Positions 8,527 through 16,410 of a stretch of 64,000 nucleotides of DNA are shown here, one piece after another. The notes beneath the pieces were generated by a model. It was not told the DNA's origin and did no database searches. It saw nothing but the letters and a program-made list of their open reading frames with translations. The position numbers and the translations under genes were made by a program. The DNA comes from a virus: positions 1 through 64,000 of the IMG/VR virus record IMGVR_UViG_3300029911_000026; one strand, written 5' to 3'. Position 1 is the stretch's first letter, and each line of letters starts with the position of its first letter.

Positions 8527-9713
8527 CAGAGTACCGTAACTGCCACGTTGCCGGTGGCGCAAGAGGCGGCGGCATTGAACGCGATGGTGACGTCGCCGTT
8601 GGTCGATGGGTTAGCGGCCAGTCCGATGTAGCAGTGCGTGATGACGAATGTCTGCTGGAGCGGGGTGTCGGCGAGGCCGGCGGCGGCGGCGCACCAGAAC
8701 TGATAGACGTTCTCTCCGATGGCCAGGGCATTGATGAAGGCGACCAGCGCGGCGACCAGCGCGGTCTCGGTGCTGGAGACGTATCCCGCGAGCGGCTGAA
8801 TCGTGATGGCCGCATAGATCGGTGTCTCGGCCAGCTCGTAGAACCGGATGGTGATGGGCAGACCTTCTGGGTCGTCGACCACAACCGCGGTGCTCCCATA
8901 GGTTCCGCATCCGCCGTCCTTCTGTTGTTCGATGGCCTGGGCGATGGCGGTCGAGTCGCCTCCGGAGACCACCACCGAGATGGTGTGGCCGGGAATACCG
9001 TTTCCGTCTGGCGTCCCTGTGTCGTTCTGATAGACCTTCGAGCGCTGCACGCCGAGGATATTGGCGATGGCCCCTTGGATGGCTTCGAGCTGGGTCCGCG
9101 AGCTGATGGCGGTGGAGATGGTCTGCTTCTGGCGGAGATCTCCGTCCTCTTCGACTGGTGCGCCGATGGTGGCGGCGGCGGGGTTGGTCGCGCTGTCCCA
9201 TCCGAGCACGGTCGTATAGGGCACGTTGATCGTGTTCTCCAGAGCGATGATGGCTCCGGGGGTTTGGCAGGTCGCGGTGACATCGATCGTTCCGGATTCC
9301 GGAATCGTGACCAGCGATGGGAGCGCCCAGAGGTTGTTCTGCTGGTCCTGCACCAGGCAGTTCAAGAGGACCGTGTAGGCGGTTCCTACCAGCGTCAGGA
9401 TGGCAGTGCTGTAGCTGAGGGGGTCGCGCTGGATTCCGTTGATCTTGACATTCGAGGAGAGCGCCGCTCCGACCGCTGTCGCAGGGCTGAAAGACAGGTA
9501 GCCGGCAATCCCGCTGGCGTTGGTGTCGAAGATGGCTTGCGACACCGCGGCGAGAAGCTGCTCATCCTGCGCGTCCGGGGTGATGTAAATGTCCTCCCCG
9601 AAGATATTTTGCGCGGTCGCATTGAGGCTCCCGATGATGTCTTCGAGCGACGGCGCCGACGCACCCGTGGGTGTGATCTGGTAGGCGAGCGTGGGGAGCG
9701 GGTAGCTGGGCAT
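8526..9713 (-). CDS. Baseplate J-like protein (Mu gp47 type)
   Basis: 395 residues. The N-terminus (LEDIIGSLNATAQNIFGEDIYI, then DEQLLAAVSQAIFDTN) and the central DGDLRQKQ(T)ISTAISSRTQLEAIQGAIANILGV block are characteristic of the baseplate J family, which builds the baseplate wedge. It overlaps the gp25-like gene upstream and the DUF2612 gene downstream by short stop/start overlaps. One palindromic repeat lies in frame near residue 138 and is read as TIPESGTI. Confidence 0.88.
   Translation of the reverse strand: MPSYPLPTLAYQITPTGASAPSLEDIIGSLNATAQNIFGEDIYITPDAQDEQLLAAVSQAIFDTNASGIAGYLSFSPATAVGAALSSNVKINGIQRDPLSYSTAILTLVGTAYTVLLNCLVQDQQNNLWALPSLVTIPESGTIDVTATCQTPGAIIALENTINVPYTTVLGWDSATNPAAATIGAPVEEDGDLRQKQTISTAISSRTQLEAIQGAIANILGVQRSKVYQNDTGTPDGNGIPGHTISVVVSGGDSTAIAQAIEQQKDGGCGTYGSTAVVVDDPEGLPITIRFYELAETPIYAAITIQPLAGYVSSTETALVAALVAFINALAIGENVYQFWCAAAAGLADTPLQQTFVITHCYIGLAANPSTNGDVTIAFNAAASCATGNVAVTVL
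9290..9304. repeat. Dispersed palindrome, copy 3 (inside baseplate J)
   Basis: Exact TTCCGGATTCCGGAA, read in frame as part of Ile-Pro-Glu-Ser-Gly. Confidence 0.95.
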
Positions 9714-10135
9714 TAGACGGGCACCGGGTCACCGAAGGGGCGAAGGCCGAACGGGGAGATTCCAAACCCGAAGAGCGACGTCGGCATGGTCAGGTTGAAC
9801 GTGACGGAGCCGTAGATTGACTGCGCTGTCCCGACCACGGTGAGCGCGCGCGTCTTCGGGTCCAGCGAGGACGAATAAGAATTGAGGCCAGAGACGCCTT
9901 CGACACCGAGAATGGCCGTTTGGATGACTTGGTCGTAAAGCCCCGCTGTGCCATTGCCGATTACCTCCGTCAACCAGGGAACGCCTTGCGAGAGGTCGAG
10001 AAACCACTCGCCCGCGAACAGGAGTAGCGTCGTCTGGATCGCCTGGCGCACGGCCTGAGCGGAGTTGACGAGGAAGTTCTGCCCGTTCTGCCCGAATGTG
10101 TAATCTCCATCAGCGTCAAGAGCACGGTAGCGCAT
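9713..10135 (-). CDS. gp25-like baseplate wedge protein (GPW/gp25 family)
   Basis: 140 residues. The pattern of a short beta N-terminus, NSAQAVRQAIQTTLLLFAGEWFLDLSQGVPW and a middle IQTAILGVEGVSGL segment fits GPW/gp25 proteins, which initiate sheath polymerisation at the baseplate. Position directly before baseplate J supports the call. The C-terminus is rich in Phe-Gly (LFGFGISPFGLRPFG). Confidence 0.85.
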   Translation of the reverse strand: MRYRALDADGDYTFGQNGQNFLVNSAQAVRQAIQTTLLLFAGEWFLDLSQGVPWLTEVIGNGTAGLYDQVIQTAILGVEGVSGLNSYSSSLDPKTRALTVVGTAQSIYGSVTFNLTMPTSLFGFGISPFGLRPFGDPVPV

Positions 10136-10160
10136 GGCTTCATCTTAGCGTGCGCGGCAA

Positions 10161-10751
10161 TTATGGCGGAACGACCGTGCCGGTGATGATGCCGGTCACC
10201 AGCAGGTTGCCAGTGATCGTGACCTTGCCAGGGGGCGGCGCCACAATTGCAATTGCGCCCATCGGCCCGATCCCGATAGAGGTCGTCCCGTCGTCCGACC
10301 GAAGCTGGACCTGGGTCATGCTCACTTCTGGCACGAGTAGCGCGCGCGGCTTCGATCTGGGGCCGACCATGACGAAGCCGTCGCTGAGGTCATGGTGCCG
10401 CAGTTCGACCGGATTCTGAATTCCGCTGCTCTGCCACCAGAGATCGATCGCGCGAGAGGAGAACACGCATAGCCCCTCATCGTCGGGCTGGATGGGAAAG
10501 GTTAGAGTGTAGCCGCCGCCGCCAGGAAAGACCACCGGCACAAAGATGAGCGGCGGATATTGCATCCAGATGAAGGTGCCATCTTGCTGCTGGACCCGCG
10601 CGCGGATGGTGGGCTGGCAGGTCGCGGTGAGGGTGAGCGGGTCGAAGGCTATGATCTTGACCGGCATCGAGGTCTGGAGCGCGAGCAACTGCGCGAGAAT
10701 CTGCGCTTTGATCGCGGTTTCGTGGTCCTCGTAGCGATAGAGCTGGCTCAC
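10161..10751 (-). CDS. Baseplate spike protein, Gp138 N-terminal-like
   Basis: 196 residues. An OB-like N-terminal half (MPVKIIAFDPLTLTATCQPTIRARVQQQDG, then YPPLIFVPVVFPGGGGYTLTFPIQPDDEGLCVF) matches the Gp138-type spike family, followed by a short beta-helical tail (VTITGNLLVTGIITGTV). It would form the membrane-piercing tip under the hub. It overlaps the following small gene by 4 nt. Confidence 0.78.
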   Translation of the reverse strand: MSQLYRYEDHETAIKAQILAQLLALQTSMPVKIIAFDPLTLTATCQPTIRARVQQQDGTFIWMQYPPLIFVPVVFPGGGGYTLTFPIQPDDEGLCVFSSRAIDLWWQSSGIQNPVELRHHDLSDGFVMVGPRSKPRALLVPEVSMTQVQLRSDDGTTSIGIGPMGAIAIVAPPPGKVTITGNLLVTGIITGTVVPP

Positions 10752-11053
10752 CTAATGCCCTCCCATTCCGGAAGGTCAACCGTCTGGTTTTTGAGAGCGT
10801 GCTCGCAGTCGGCCATGAATCGAATCCGCCCGTCCGTCACGAAGCTATGGCAGCGCGGCTGCGGCTTGAACGGTGGTGAGCTGTCGTGCGGGTAGACCAG
10901 AATCGAGGGACTGAGCGACGGGGAATCAAAGAGCCCGTTCCAGTACCAGCCCTGCGCTCCCCGCGTGGGAACGGAGTGGGCCTGTTCGCAGCCTGGGCAA
11001 TGGAACATGAGACGCCCATCCGATGAGCCAACCTCAAGGGCCACCTTAGCCAT
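10748..11053 (-). CDS. DUF6527-like small zinc protein
   Basis: 101 residues from the ATG at 11053, which overlaps the stop of the upstream gene by a few bases. CPGCEQAH near residues 20-27, WYWNGLFDSPSLSPSILV and CHSFVTDGRIRFMADCEHAL match the DUF6527 family of phage proteins, often encoded among tail genes. The Cys/His pairs suggest a metal site. The role is unknown. Confidence 0.7.
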   Translation of the reverse strand: MAKVALEVGSSDGRLMFHCPGCEQAHSVPTRGAQGWYWNGLFDSPSLSPSILVYPHDSSPPFKPQPRCHSFVTDGRIRFMADCEHALKNQTVDLPEWEGIR

Positions 11054-11357
11054 TTGGCACCCCGGGGAAGTCTCCACCGGCGTATCCGGCGAGCTTCAAA
11101 AAGACGTGCCAGCCGCAGCCTTCGGGGGATTCTCCAATCGCATAGTTCGTGCCCTTCGAGTGGAAGAAGCTGGCCGTCACCGTTCCGTCCGCATGGACGT
11201 GGTGGAGGCCTATGCCGCACCATGCGCCGCAGTTGCAGCGGATGATCGGCTTGAGCTTGTTCCCGTGGCTATCGACGGGCTGGGTCCATGCTGGGGCGTT
11301 GGCCACATGATCAGCCTCGTAGGTCGTCCACTTGTATTCGGGAATCTCAACCGCCAT
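11046..11357 (-). CDS. Small hypothetical protein with CxC motif
   Basis: 103 residues. CNCGAWCGIGLHHVHADG near the middle suggests a metal-binding turn, followed by an acidic/glycine C-terminus. It overlaps the hub gene upstream and the DUF6527-like gene downstream, so translation is probably coupled. No family recognised. Confidence 0.55.
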   Translation of the reverse strand: MAVEIPEYKWTTYEADHVANAPAWTQPVDSHGNKLKPIIRCNCGAWCGIGLHHVHADGTVTASFFHSKGTNYAIGESPEGCGWHVFLKLAGYAGGDFPGVPNG

Positions 11358-12360
11358 TGGACACCGCCGCGTCTGGAGGGGCGCTCGGGTCGATCGTCAG
11401 CGCCGTGATGTCAGAGTACCATTCGTTCTCGCGGGTATCGCCTGAGTGCTCCACCACCGCGACGCGGTAGACGCCCACGCCGGGGAGCCCCGGAAGGTTC
11501 ACCGTCGAGGTCGCGCGCGCGATGGTCGTAAACGAGTTCGTCCGGCTAGGCAGCGGGATCATGCCCGGACCCAGGAGCGCGGCTTGCTGTGCGGCCGTCG
11601 TCGAGGTCTGCACAATGGTCGCGGCCTGGATTGCGACCTGAGTTCCCACCTTGAGCTTGCCGTTCATTAGGCAGCGCGCTTCGATGCCGTCGATCGTTGC
11701 CTCGGGGATGCCGATTAGCCCGGTGGCCGGCGTGAGAATGACCGCCTCTCCCGGGAGGTAGCCAGTCGTCGAGACGAAGGTGAGCACCCCGTTCTGCACC
11801 GACCAGCGGGCGCCGGCGGCGTTGGCGGTGGCGGCGGCCTGGTCGAGATAGATGCGCGCCAGCCCGAACATCACCTTGCCGCGAGGGAAGGCTCCGCCGA
11901 AGCTCTGTAGGCTGACTGCGTTCTGATCGGTGCCGGTGCCCATGGCCTGAGAGGCTGCGGCGACCACCTGGCCGGGGGTGAGGCCCGGGCCCAGCGTTAC
12001 ATTCAAAAAGCCGTAGTTGTAGCCGAGGTCGTTGTCCGCCGCGGTGATCTCCAGGAAGCTGTCCACCGCGTTCTCTTTGCCATCGCGAAAATACTTGATG
12101 TCGCCGGAGAACACCATCTCGACGGTCGTGCCCTGGTAACCGACCTGCAGCGCGATCGTGGTGTACTGCGTCTTGATCTCGTTCGCGGTCTGGCGTGTGA
12201 GGTTGTAAACCCGCACAACCATCGTGTTCGGGGTGTCCACTTCGGTCTGGCGTATCTCGAAGCGGAACCGGAGCTGGCTGAGGTCGCGCCCGCGGAGCAG
12301 CGCCGCATCCGCAACGATGAGATTGGCGATGCGTCCGAACTGTGCGCCGGTCGCGTTCAT
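11347..12360 (-). CDS. Baseplate hub protein
   Basis: 337 residues. The N-terminal beta region (FRFEIRQTEVDTPNTMVVRVYNLTRQTANEI, then VQVGY-like VGYQGTTVEMVFSGDI) is the hallmark of hub proteins related to T4 gp27/gpD-like tail hubs, which attach the tube to the spike. It lies between the DUF6983-like gene and the spike gene, as expected. The C-terminus is Ala/Pro rich. Confidence 0.75.
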   Translation of the reverse strand: MNATGAQFGRIANLIVADAALLRGRDLSQLRFRFEIRQTEVDTPNTMVVRVYNLTRQTANEIKTQYTTIALQVGYQGTTVEMVFSGDIKYFRDGKENAVDSFLEITAADNDLGYNYGFLNVTLGPGLTPGQVVAAASQAMGTGTDQNAVSLQSFGGAFPRGKVMFGLARIYLDQAAATANAAGARWSVQNGVLTFVSTTGYLPGEAVILTPATGLIGIPEATIDGIEARCLMNGKLKVGTQVAIQAATIVQTSTTAAQQAALLGPGMIPLPSRTNSFTTIARATSTVNLPGLPGVGVYRVAVVEHSGDTRENEWYSDITALTIDPSAPPDAAVSNGG

Positions 12361-12674
12361 GATCCGTAGGGGATGAAGAAAAGCAGGGCGGTGGTGCCCA
12401 GATTGTCGAAGGTCGGCGCCGCAAGGGGGTCGCCGCCGGAGCTTTGAACAATCAGGGCCCCACCGATTCCAAGGTACTGGAACTGGCCAAGGATGTCGAC
12501 GCCGGTCACCAGCGCGAGGCCCTGCACGATGGGATTCCCCTGGCTATCCGAGATGTCGAGAAGCCAGGTCTGGAGTGGGACGTTCCACTGGACAAGAAAC
12601 TGGTAGACCACGCCCAGGAGCGTGACCGTGAGCGTCTGCGGCTGCGCGAGCAGCGGTATCTCATAGCCGTTCAT
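12357..12674 (-). CDS. DUF6983-like baseplate protein
   Basis: 105 residues. The layout NGYEIPLLAQPQTLTVTLLGVVYQFLVQWN followed by WLLDISDSQGNPIVQGLALVTGVDIL matches small baseplate proteins (DUF6983 type) located between Dit-like and hub genes. ATGA overlaps join it to both neighbours. Confidence 0.7.
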   Translation of the reverse strand: MNGYEIPLLAQPQTLTVTLLGVVYQFLVQWNVPLQTWLLDISDSQGNPIVQGLALVTGVDILGQFQYLGIGGALIVQSSGGDPLAAPTFDNLGTTALLFFIPYGS

Positions 12675-13354
12675 GGCTCACCTGGGAAGGGGAATTGAGC
12701 TGCCGCCTGAGCGGAGAGCGAGTTCTGAAAGGCTGCCGTGCTGGGGAGCGGCGTCGCGGTCACATTCTGCTGCCCTTGCTGGGCGACCTGCAGCCCGGTC
12801 TGCGGGTCCTGGACCTGAGCCGGATTCTGTGAGAGCTGGAAGGTCGTCGTTGTCACGATGATCAACTGCTGGCAGACCACCCGGATGATGAGCGCGTTCT
12901 CGGTATCCTTGTCGGTCGTCACCGAGAGCATCGAGATGAGCATGTTCGCGTAAACTCTCCGGCCGGTGTAGACCATGAAGGGCACATGTCCGGAGCGCAA
13001 ATCCAGAAGCTGGGCGTAGACGGCGTTCAGAAAATTCGGGTTGCTGAATGAGCCCGTCATCGTCTGAGGCGTTCCGTCCGGTAGGGTTACGGTGATGGTC
13101 GCCGTGCCGCTGTTCTGCGTGCTGCCTGGCCACCAGCCGTAGGTGAGGGTGACCTCGCTCGGCTCATCAACAGCGTTGTCCGAGATGGTCGCGACGCCAG
13201 TTGAGCCTTCAACCGGATGGCGGGTGATCGTCGTCCGGTCCTCATGGTGTTCCTCGACCACCACGTCAGCGACGATGGTCCCGATGCTGCGCGCGGGGAT
13301 GATCATGACCTTCTGGAGCGGCGGCGGAGCCGGGAGTTGGGGGAAGGCGCTCAT
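12671..13354 (-). CDS. Dit-like baseplate/tail protein
   Basis: 227 residues. The segment IVADVVVEEHHEDRTTITRHPVEGSTGVATISDNAVDEPSEVTLTYGW is the signature of the Dit-like N-terminal domain in contractile and flexible tails; it would form the ring between tail tube and hub. The C-terminus is a Gln/Ala-rich linker. Overlaps the tape-measure stop by 4 nt. Confidence 0.72.
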   Translation of the reverse strand: MSAFPQLPAPPPLQKVMIIPARSIGTIVADVVVEEHHEDRTTITRHPVEGSTGVATISDNAVDEPSEVTLTYGWWPGSTQNSGTATITVTLPDGTPQTMTGSFSNPNFLNAVYAQLLDLRSGHVPFMVYTGRRVYANMLISMLSVTTDKDTENALIIRVVCQQLIIVTTTTFQLSQNPAQVQDPQTGLQVAQQGQQNVTATPLPSTAAFQNSLSAQAAAQFPFPGEP

Positions 13355-15069
13355 TGTGCGAGGGCTCCTGTCGCGTTGCGGGTGAGGTCGGCGATCTGCT
13401 GGCGCTGCTCACGGACGACATGGCGCGCGGTGCCGTTGGCGTCGCTGGTGCCATGCACGTTCGTTTCGATGTGCTGGTGAATGGTGACCGACCGGGAGCC
13501 TCCAGCGCTGCCCAGATTATGACTCAAGCTGGCCATCGCTGCGCTGCGGAGCGCTTCGTCTCCGAACTTCGAGTGCTCGCCTTCCGACCGGACGATGTTC
13601 CGCATGAGCGCGGCGAGGACCGCTGGATCTCTGAGGTTCAGCCGGGCGTCTGCGCTAAGGTGCATGTCCCGCGCCGTGCTCGCGATATAGGCCTCGGTGT
13701 TGTTATGGTCCTTTGCGGGAGCCCATGCCGAGACGATCTTGCGGATGGTGTCGCGGTGATGGTTCCCATAGGCGATCAAGTTCGAAGCCATGGCTTCGAG
13801 TCCCTGCTCGTCGGAATCGAACGTGGCGAACCGGCCGCTCTTGCCGCGATCGATTTGCGGACGCCCTGCCCAATTACGCAGGTTGCCAGGGTTGTGAATG
13901 TCCATCCCCTTGAAGTAGGCAACCGTCGCCGCCGATGCGCTTTCCGTCGCATGGGCCATCCGGTGCCATAGCGCCTGTCCGCCCTGGCCGTGAGCTGGGT
14001 CGGTTCCGCCATATATCCATTTCCGGAATCCGGAAAGTGCATCGTCGGCTGGCTGTGACCACTTTTTCCAGGCTTCCAGGAGCCCGAGGATGCCGAGGAC
14101 TGCCAGCACCACCGGGACGATAAACTCTGCCAACGCCGCTGCACCGCCGCCCTCCGCCGCCGCTGCGACGCCTCCGACTTCCGCTCCACCTGCAGCTTCA
14201 CCGGCTACCGCGCCTTCCCCGCTGACTCCCATCGCGCGGCCGAGTGAACGAAGGCCAGCACCGGCCAGCTTCTTCATCAGCCATGCCCCTACCGTAGCGC
14301 CAGCGATGCCGAGGCCGGCGAGCGCATAGGTGCTTCCGCCGTGGGTCAGCTTGTCGAGGCGGTCGAAGCGGTCGACCAGGTAGCTGAGGCCCTTCACCAG
14401 CATATCGACGGCGGGCAGGAACCGCTCGGCCAGAAGGCTCTTGAGGATGTCGACGTCCGTATCGAACCGGAGCATCTCGCGCTCGAACTCTGCGGAGCGC
14501 TTCGCCACTGCATCCGGGTCCAGTCCGGCGTTGCGGAACATCCGCTGGCGCTCCGCCATTGCGTCCTGTAGGAGCTTCGGATTCTTGAGCAGCATGTTCA
14601 GCGTGTCCGGGTCGATTCCGAACTGCTGCCCGTATTGCGCGGCCATCGCTGGCGCCATGTGCTGGAGCTTCGGCAGAAGCTCAGTAAGCTCGGTGATGGT
14701 ATCGCGGCCAGGCTGCACGCCAAGCTGTTTCAGGAATCCGTTGAGCCCGGGGTTGAGCCGGATAGCGCGGGACATACCCTCGATGGCGGCGTTGGCCGCG
14801 GGCAGATCCACCCCGATCATCTTCGCGGCGTATTGGAAGCTCTGGAGGTTGCGGACGGTCGTGTTCATCCGCTGGGCCGAGTAGTACAGCGTATCGAACT
14901 TCTCGGCCATCTGGATGACGTTGCGGTCGACTAGGATGGCAACCGCAGCGACGCCTTCGCCGAGATCCTCCAGGACCCCTTGCGTTTTCTTGATGATGCG
15001 TTCGACCGCGCGGAACTGGTCCTCGTCCACCTTGAAGCCGAGCGCGACGAGGAACTCCTGGAGGACCAT
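13351..15069 (-). CDS. Tape measure protein with peptidoglycan-hydrolase-like C-terminal domain
   Basis: 572 residues, helix rich, with central Gly/Ala-rich hydrophobic segments (about 250-330). Residues about 385-500 (GNLRNWAGRPQIDRGKSGRFATFDSDEQGLEAM and IRKIVSAWAPAKDHNNTEAYI) resemble the structural P5/lysozyme-like domain found in phage virion proteins, suggesting local wall digestion during DNA entry. The start overlaps the stop of the frameshifted chaperone. At the length-to-tail ratio usual for tape measures this predicts a short tail of roughly 80-90 nm. A palindrome copy is in frame at LSGFRK. Confidence 0.78.
   Translation of the reverse strand: MVLQEFLVALGFKVDEDQFRAVERIIKKTQGVLEDLGEGVAAVAILVDRNVIQMAEKFDTLYYSAQRMNTTVRNLQSFQYAAKMIGVDLPAANAAIEGMSRAIRLNPGLNGFLKQLGVQPGRDTITELTELLPKLQHMAPAMAAQYGQQFGIDPDTLNMLLKNPKLLQDAMAERQRMFRNAGLDPDAVAKRSAEFEREMLRFDTDVDILKSLLAERFLPAVDMLVKGLSYLVDRFDRLDKLTHGGSTYALAGLGIAGATVGAWLMKKLAGAGLRSLGRAMGVSGEGAVAGEAAGGAEVGGVAAAAEGGGAAALAEFIVPVVLAVLGILGLLEAWKKWSQPADDALSGFRKWIYGGTDPAHGQGGQALWHRMAHATESASAATVAYFKGMDIHNPGNLRNWAGRPQIDRGKSGRFATFDSDEQGLEAMASNLIAYGNHHRDTIRKIVSAWAPAKDHNNTEAYIASTARDMHLSADARLNLRDPAVLAALMRNIVRSEGEHSKFGDEALRSAAMASLSHNLGSAGGSRSVTIHQHIETNVHGTSDANGTARHVVREQRQQIADLTRNATGALAQ
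14021..14035. repeat. Dispersed palindrome, copy 4 (inside tape measure)
   Basis: Exact TTCCGGAATCCGGAA, read in frame as Leu-Ser-Gly-Phe-Arg-Lys. Confidence 0.95.
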
Positions 15070-15703
15070 CAGCTTCCTTTCGGCGCGAGCCGGCGGTCAT
15101 TCTCCGCGCGCACGTCGAGCGCATCGTTCATCCGCGCCACATCTTCAAGTGTAAGCGTCCCGTCTAACAGGCTCTCGTATTTGCAGCAGCCTTCCAGCAC
15201 CACCCGCATCAGCGGGTCGGAGTGGTCGCGGAGATGGGCGAGGGTGATGCTGGAGCCGCCGCGCTGTATCCCTTCGGCAGCTCGGTAGGAAAAAAACCGC
15301 CCATGTTCGCACTCAGCGCCTCCCATGCCAGCCGGAGCATGACGGGCATCGAGAGGTCTGCGAACATCAGCACGCCATCCTTCCGGATGCGCGCCCAATT
15401 GCCGGCTTCCTGCTGGACGGAGCAAGCGTCGAGGCAGCGGTTGACGACGTACTCCGCATCGGCGTCTGGCATCGATGCGAATGTCTCAGCCACGCCGGGG
15501 AGCGACTTGATCACGGTTTCGATGCGAAGCTTGCGCTCGGCCGGTTGCAGCTCGTCGCCTTCGCGGAGTAGCTCAAAGACTGCGGGGAGCGCGGACGTGA
15601 AGGCGGGCGCCAGGCGTCGCGTGATGTGGAACTGGACCATGGCCGGGATGGGACCGACCTGGTACTTTCGATCTTCGATCGTCACTTCAACCGGCGTCAT
15701 CAT
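15069..15703 (-). CDS. Tail assembly chaperone, -1 frameshift product (GT-like)
   Basis: A run of seven T (15290-15296, read as GGT TTT TTT) is a canonical U UUU UUU slippery site. A -1 slip after codon 138 continues into the second frame (SYRAAEGIQRGGSSITLAHL) for 73 more codons and stops exactly where the tape measure starts (TGATG), giving about 211 residues. The T-part carries LAHLRDHSDPLMRVVLEGCCKYE, consistent with the domain that contacts the tail tube. This arrangement is well known from lambda G/GT. Confidence 0.8.
15209..15703 (-). CDS. Tail assembly chaperone, short form (G-like)
   Basis: 164 residues from the ATG at 15703 (AAGGAG about 9 nt upstream). Size, position just before the tape measure and the overlapping second frame identify the G-type tail chaperone, which coats the tape measure during tail assembly and is not in the virion. 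Conserved-looking parts are QVGPIPAMVQFHITRRLAPAF and the Cys/Arg-rich middle. The frame reaches a slippery run of seven T near codon 138. Confidence 0.78.
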   Translation of the reverse strand: MMTPVEVTIEDRKYQVGPIPAMVQFHITRRLAPAFTSALPAVFELLREGDELQPAERKLRIETVIKSLPGVAETFASMPDADAEYVVNRCLDACSVQQEAGNWARIRKDGVLMFADLSMPVMLRLAWEALSANMGGFFPTELPKGYSAAAPASPSPISATTPTR

Positions 15704-15738
15704 GTCGCTTTACTCCTTGCGCACGATTATGCCATAAG

Positions 15739-15829
15739 TGGCGGAAGGTGGAGGAATCGAACCCCCATGACTCATCACCATGCCCCGGTATTCGACGCCG
15801 GTTGGCGGACCATTCCGCCGGCACCTTCC
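15739..15829 (-). tRNA. tRNA-Ser(CGA)
   Basis: Acceptor GGAAGGT pairs with ACCTTCC and a CCA end is encoded. The anticodon loop GTCGAAT gives CGA. A long variable arm of about 18 nt with a CATG/CATG hairpin fits a class II serine tRNA. T-loop TTCGATT is present. C31-A39 is a mismatch in the anticodon stem. Confidence 0.85.
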
Positions 15830-15833
15830 ATCT

Positions 15834-15927
15834 TGGCGGAGAGAGCAGGATTCGAACCTGCGAGCAGCCCTTTCGGGCCGCTTCCCGTTTAGCAAACGGG
15901 TGGTTTCAGCCACTCACCCATCTCTCC
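15834..15927 (-). tRNA. tRNA-Ser(GCT)
   Basis: All four arms pair well: acceptor GGAGAGA/TCTCTCC, anticodon stem CCGTT/AACGG around a GCT anticodon, long variable arm with a GCGGCCC-type hairpin, T arm GCAGG/CCTGC, encoded CCA. Class II form expected for serine. Confidence 0.93.
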
Positions 15928-15932
15928 AAATT

Positions 15933-16009
15933 TGGTGCGCGAGGGGAGATTCGAACTCCCAATCTTCTGATCCTAAGTCAGACGCCTTTGCCATTTTGGC
16001 CACTCGCGC
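15933..16009 (-). tRNA. tRNA with Leu anticodon TAG, short variable arm
   Basis: Acceptor GCGCGAG/CTCGCGC, D arm GCC/GGC, anticodon stem TCTGA/TCAGA with loop CTTAGGA, T arm GGGAG/CTCCC and encoded CCA. The anticodon reads CUA leucine codons, but the variable region is only 5 nt (AGATT), whereas bacterial leucine tRNAs carry a long arm. Confidence 0.88.
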
Positions 16010-16010
16010 A

Positions 16011-16087
16011 TGGTGCGGAAGGTGGGACTCGAACCCACACCGGGACGGCTTTTGAGGCCGATGCATCTGCCATTGTGCTACTTCCGC
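16011..16087 (-). tRNA. tRNA with Leu anticodon CAA, short variable arm
   Basis: Acceptor GCGGAAG/CTTCCGC, anticodon loop CTCAAAA (CAA), T arm GTGGG/CCCAC, encoded CCA. Position 27-43 is a T-T mismatch. The variable region is about 6 nt, again class I although the anticodon is leucine (UUG). Confidence 0.85.
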
Positions 16088-16088
16088 G

Positions 16089-16117
16089 CAAAACAAAACC
16101 CTCCGCTGTGGGAGGGC
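16089..16117 (-). terminator. Rho-independent terminator upstream of the tRNA genes
   Basis: On the minus strand CCCTCC-CACAGC-GGAGGG is followed by TTTTGTTTT. It lies only 2 nt before the 5' end of the first tRNA, so it may be an attenuator or processing site rather than a full stop. Confidence 0.75.
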
Positions 16118-16223
16118 TTGGAAACGGTCTGGATTGCCTATGAGCTATTCCAGAACGCACCGAGCCGCACCCAGCAAGCTGAATGACGACAGGGACGAAC
16201 TGGATAAGCAACGCATGAAGGTA

Positions 16224-16252
16224 ATCCTAACGAAGCATGGTTCTGTTGTCAA
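16224..16252 (-). promoter_or_regulatory. Sigma70-like promoter before the tRNA cluster
   Basis: TTGACA, 17-nt spacer, TAGGAT on the minus strand. The predicted start near 16217 gives a leader of about 100 nt before the terminator-like hairpin and the tRNA genes. Confidence 0.75.
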
Positions 16253-16258
16253 ATTGGC

Positions 16259-16283
16259 GGCGGGAGCTGCGACTCCCCGCCTT
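16259..16283 (-). terminator. GC-rich hairpin after the small gene at 16288
   Basis: GGCGG(G)GAG pairs with CTCCCGCC around a short loop, directly after the stop codon. There is only a weak AATTT tract, so termination strength is uncertain. Confidence 0.45.
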
Positions 16284-16287
16284 GATG

Positions 16288-16410
16288 CTATGCCAGGCAG
16301 TACGAGTTGGTGCAGGAAATAGTGACCGTGTTGAAGTAGTCACACAGCGCTCCGATAGCCGCGCCGACCAGGACCATGCCGATCAATTCTTCTCCGATTC
16401 CGTTGCTCAT
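16288..16410 (-). CDS. Small hydrophobic protein
   Basis: 40 residues from the ATG at 16410 with GGAG 5 nt upstream. A hydrophobic helix (LIGMVLVGAAIGALCDYF) is followed by TVTISCTNSYCLA with two Cys. It fills the gap between tail-tube gene and tRNA cluster and stands alone between two hairpins. No family recognised. Confidence 0.6.
   Translation of the reverse strand: MSNGIGEELIGMVLVGAAIGALCDYFNTVTISCTNSYCLA

Noticed and set aside
8634-9716. 360-codon ORF on the plus strand
   Set aside because: It is the antisense of the baseplate J gene, which has clear family motifs. The composition (Arg/Gly/Asp rich) is that of a high-GC shadow frame.
15626-16143. Short ORFs over the tRNA cluster
   Set aside because: They translate tRNA sequence; the four tRNA folds explain this stretch.
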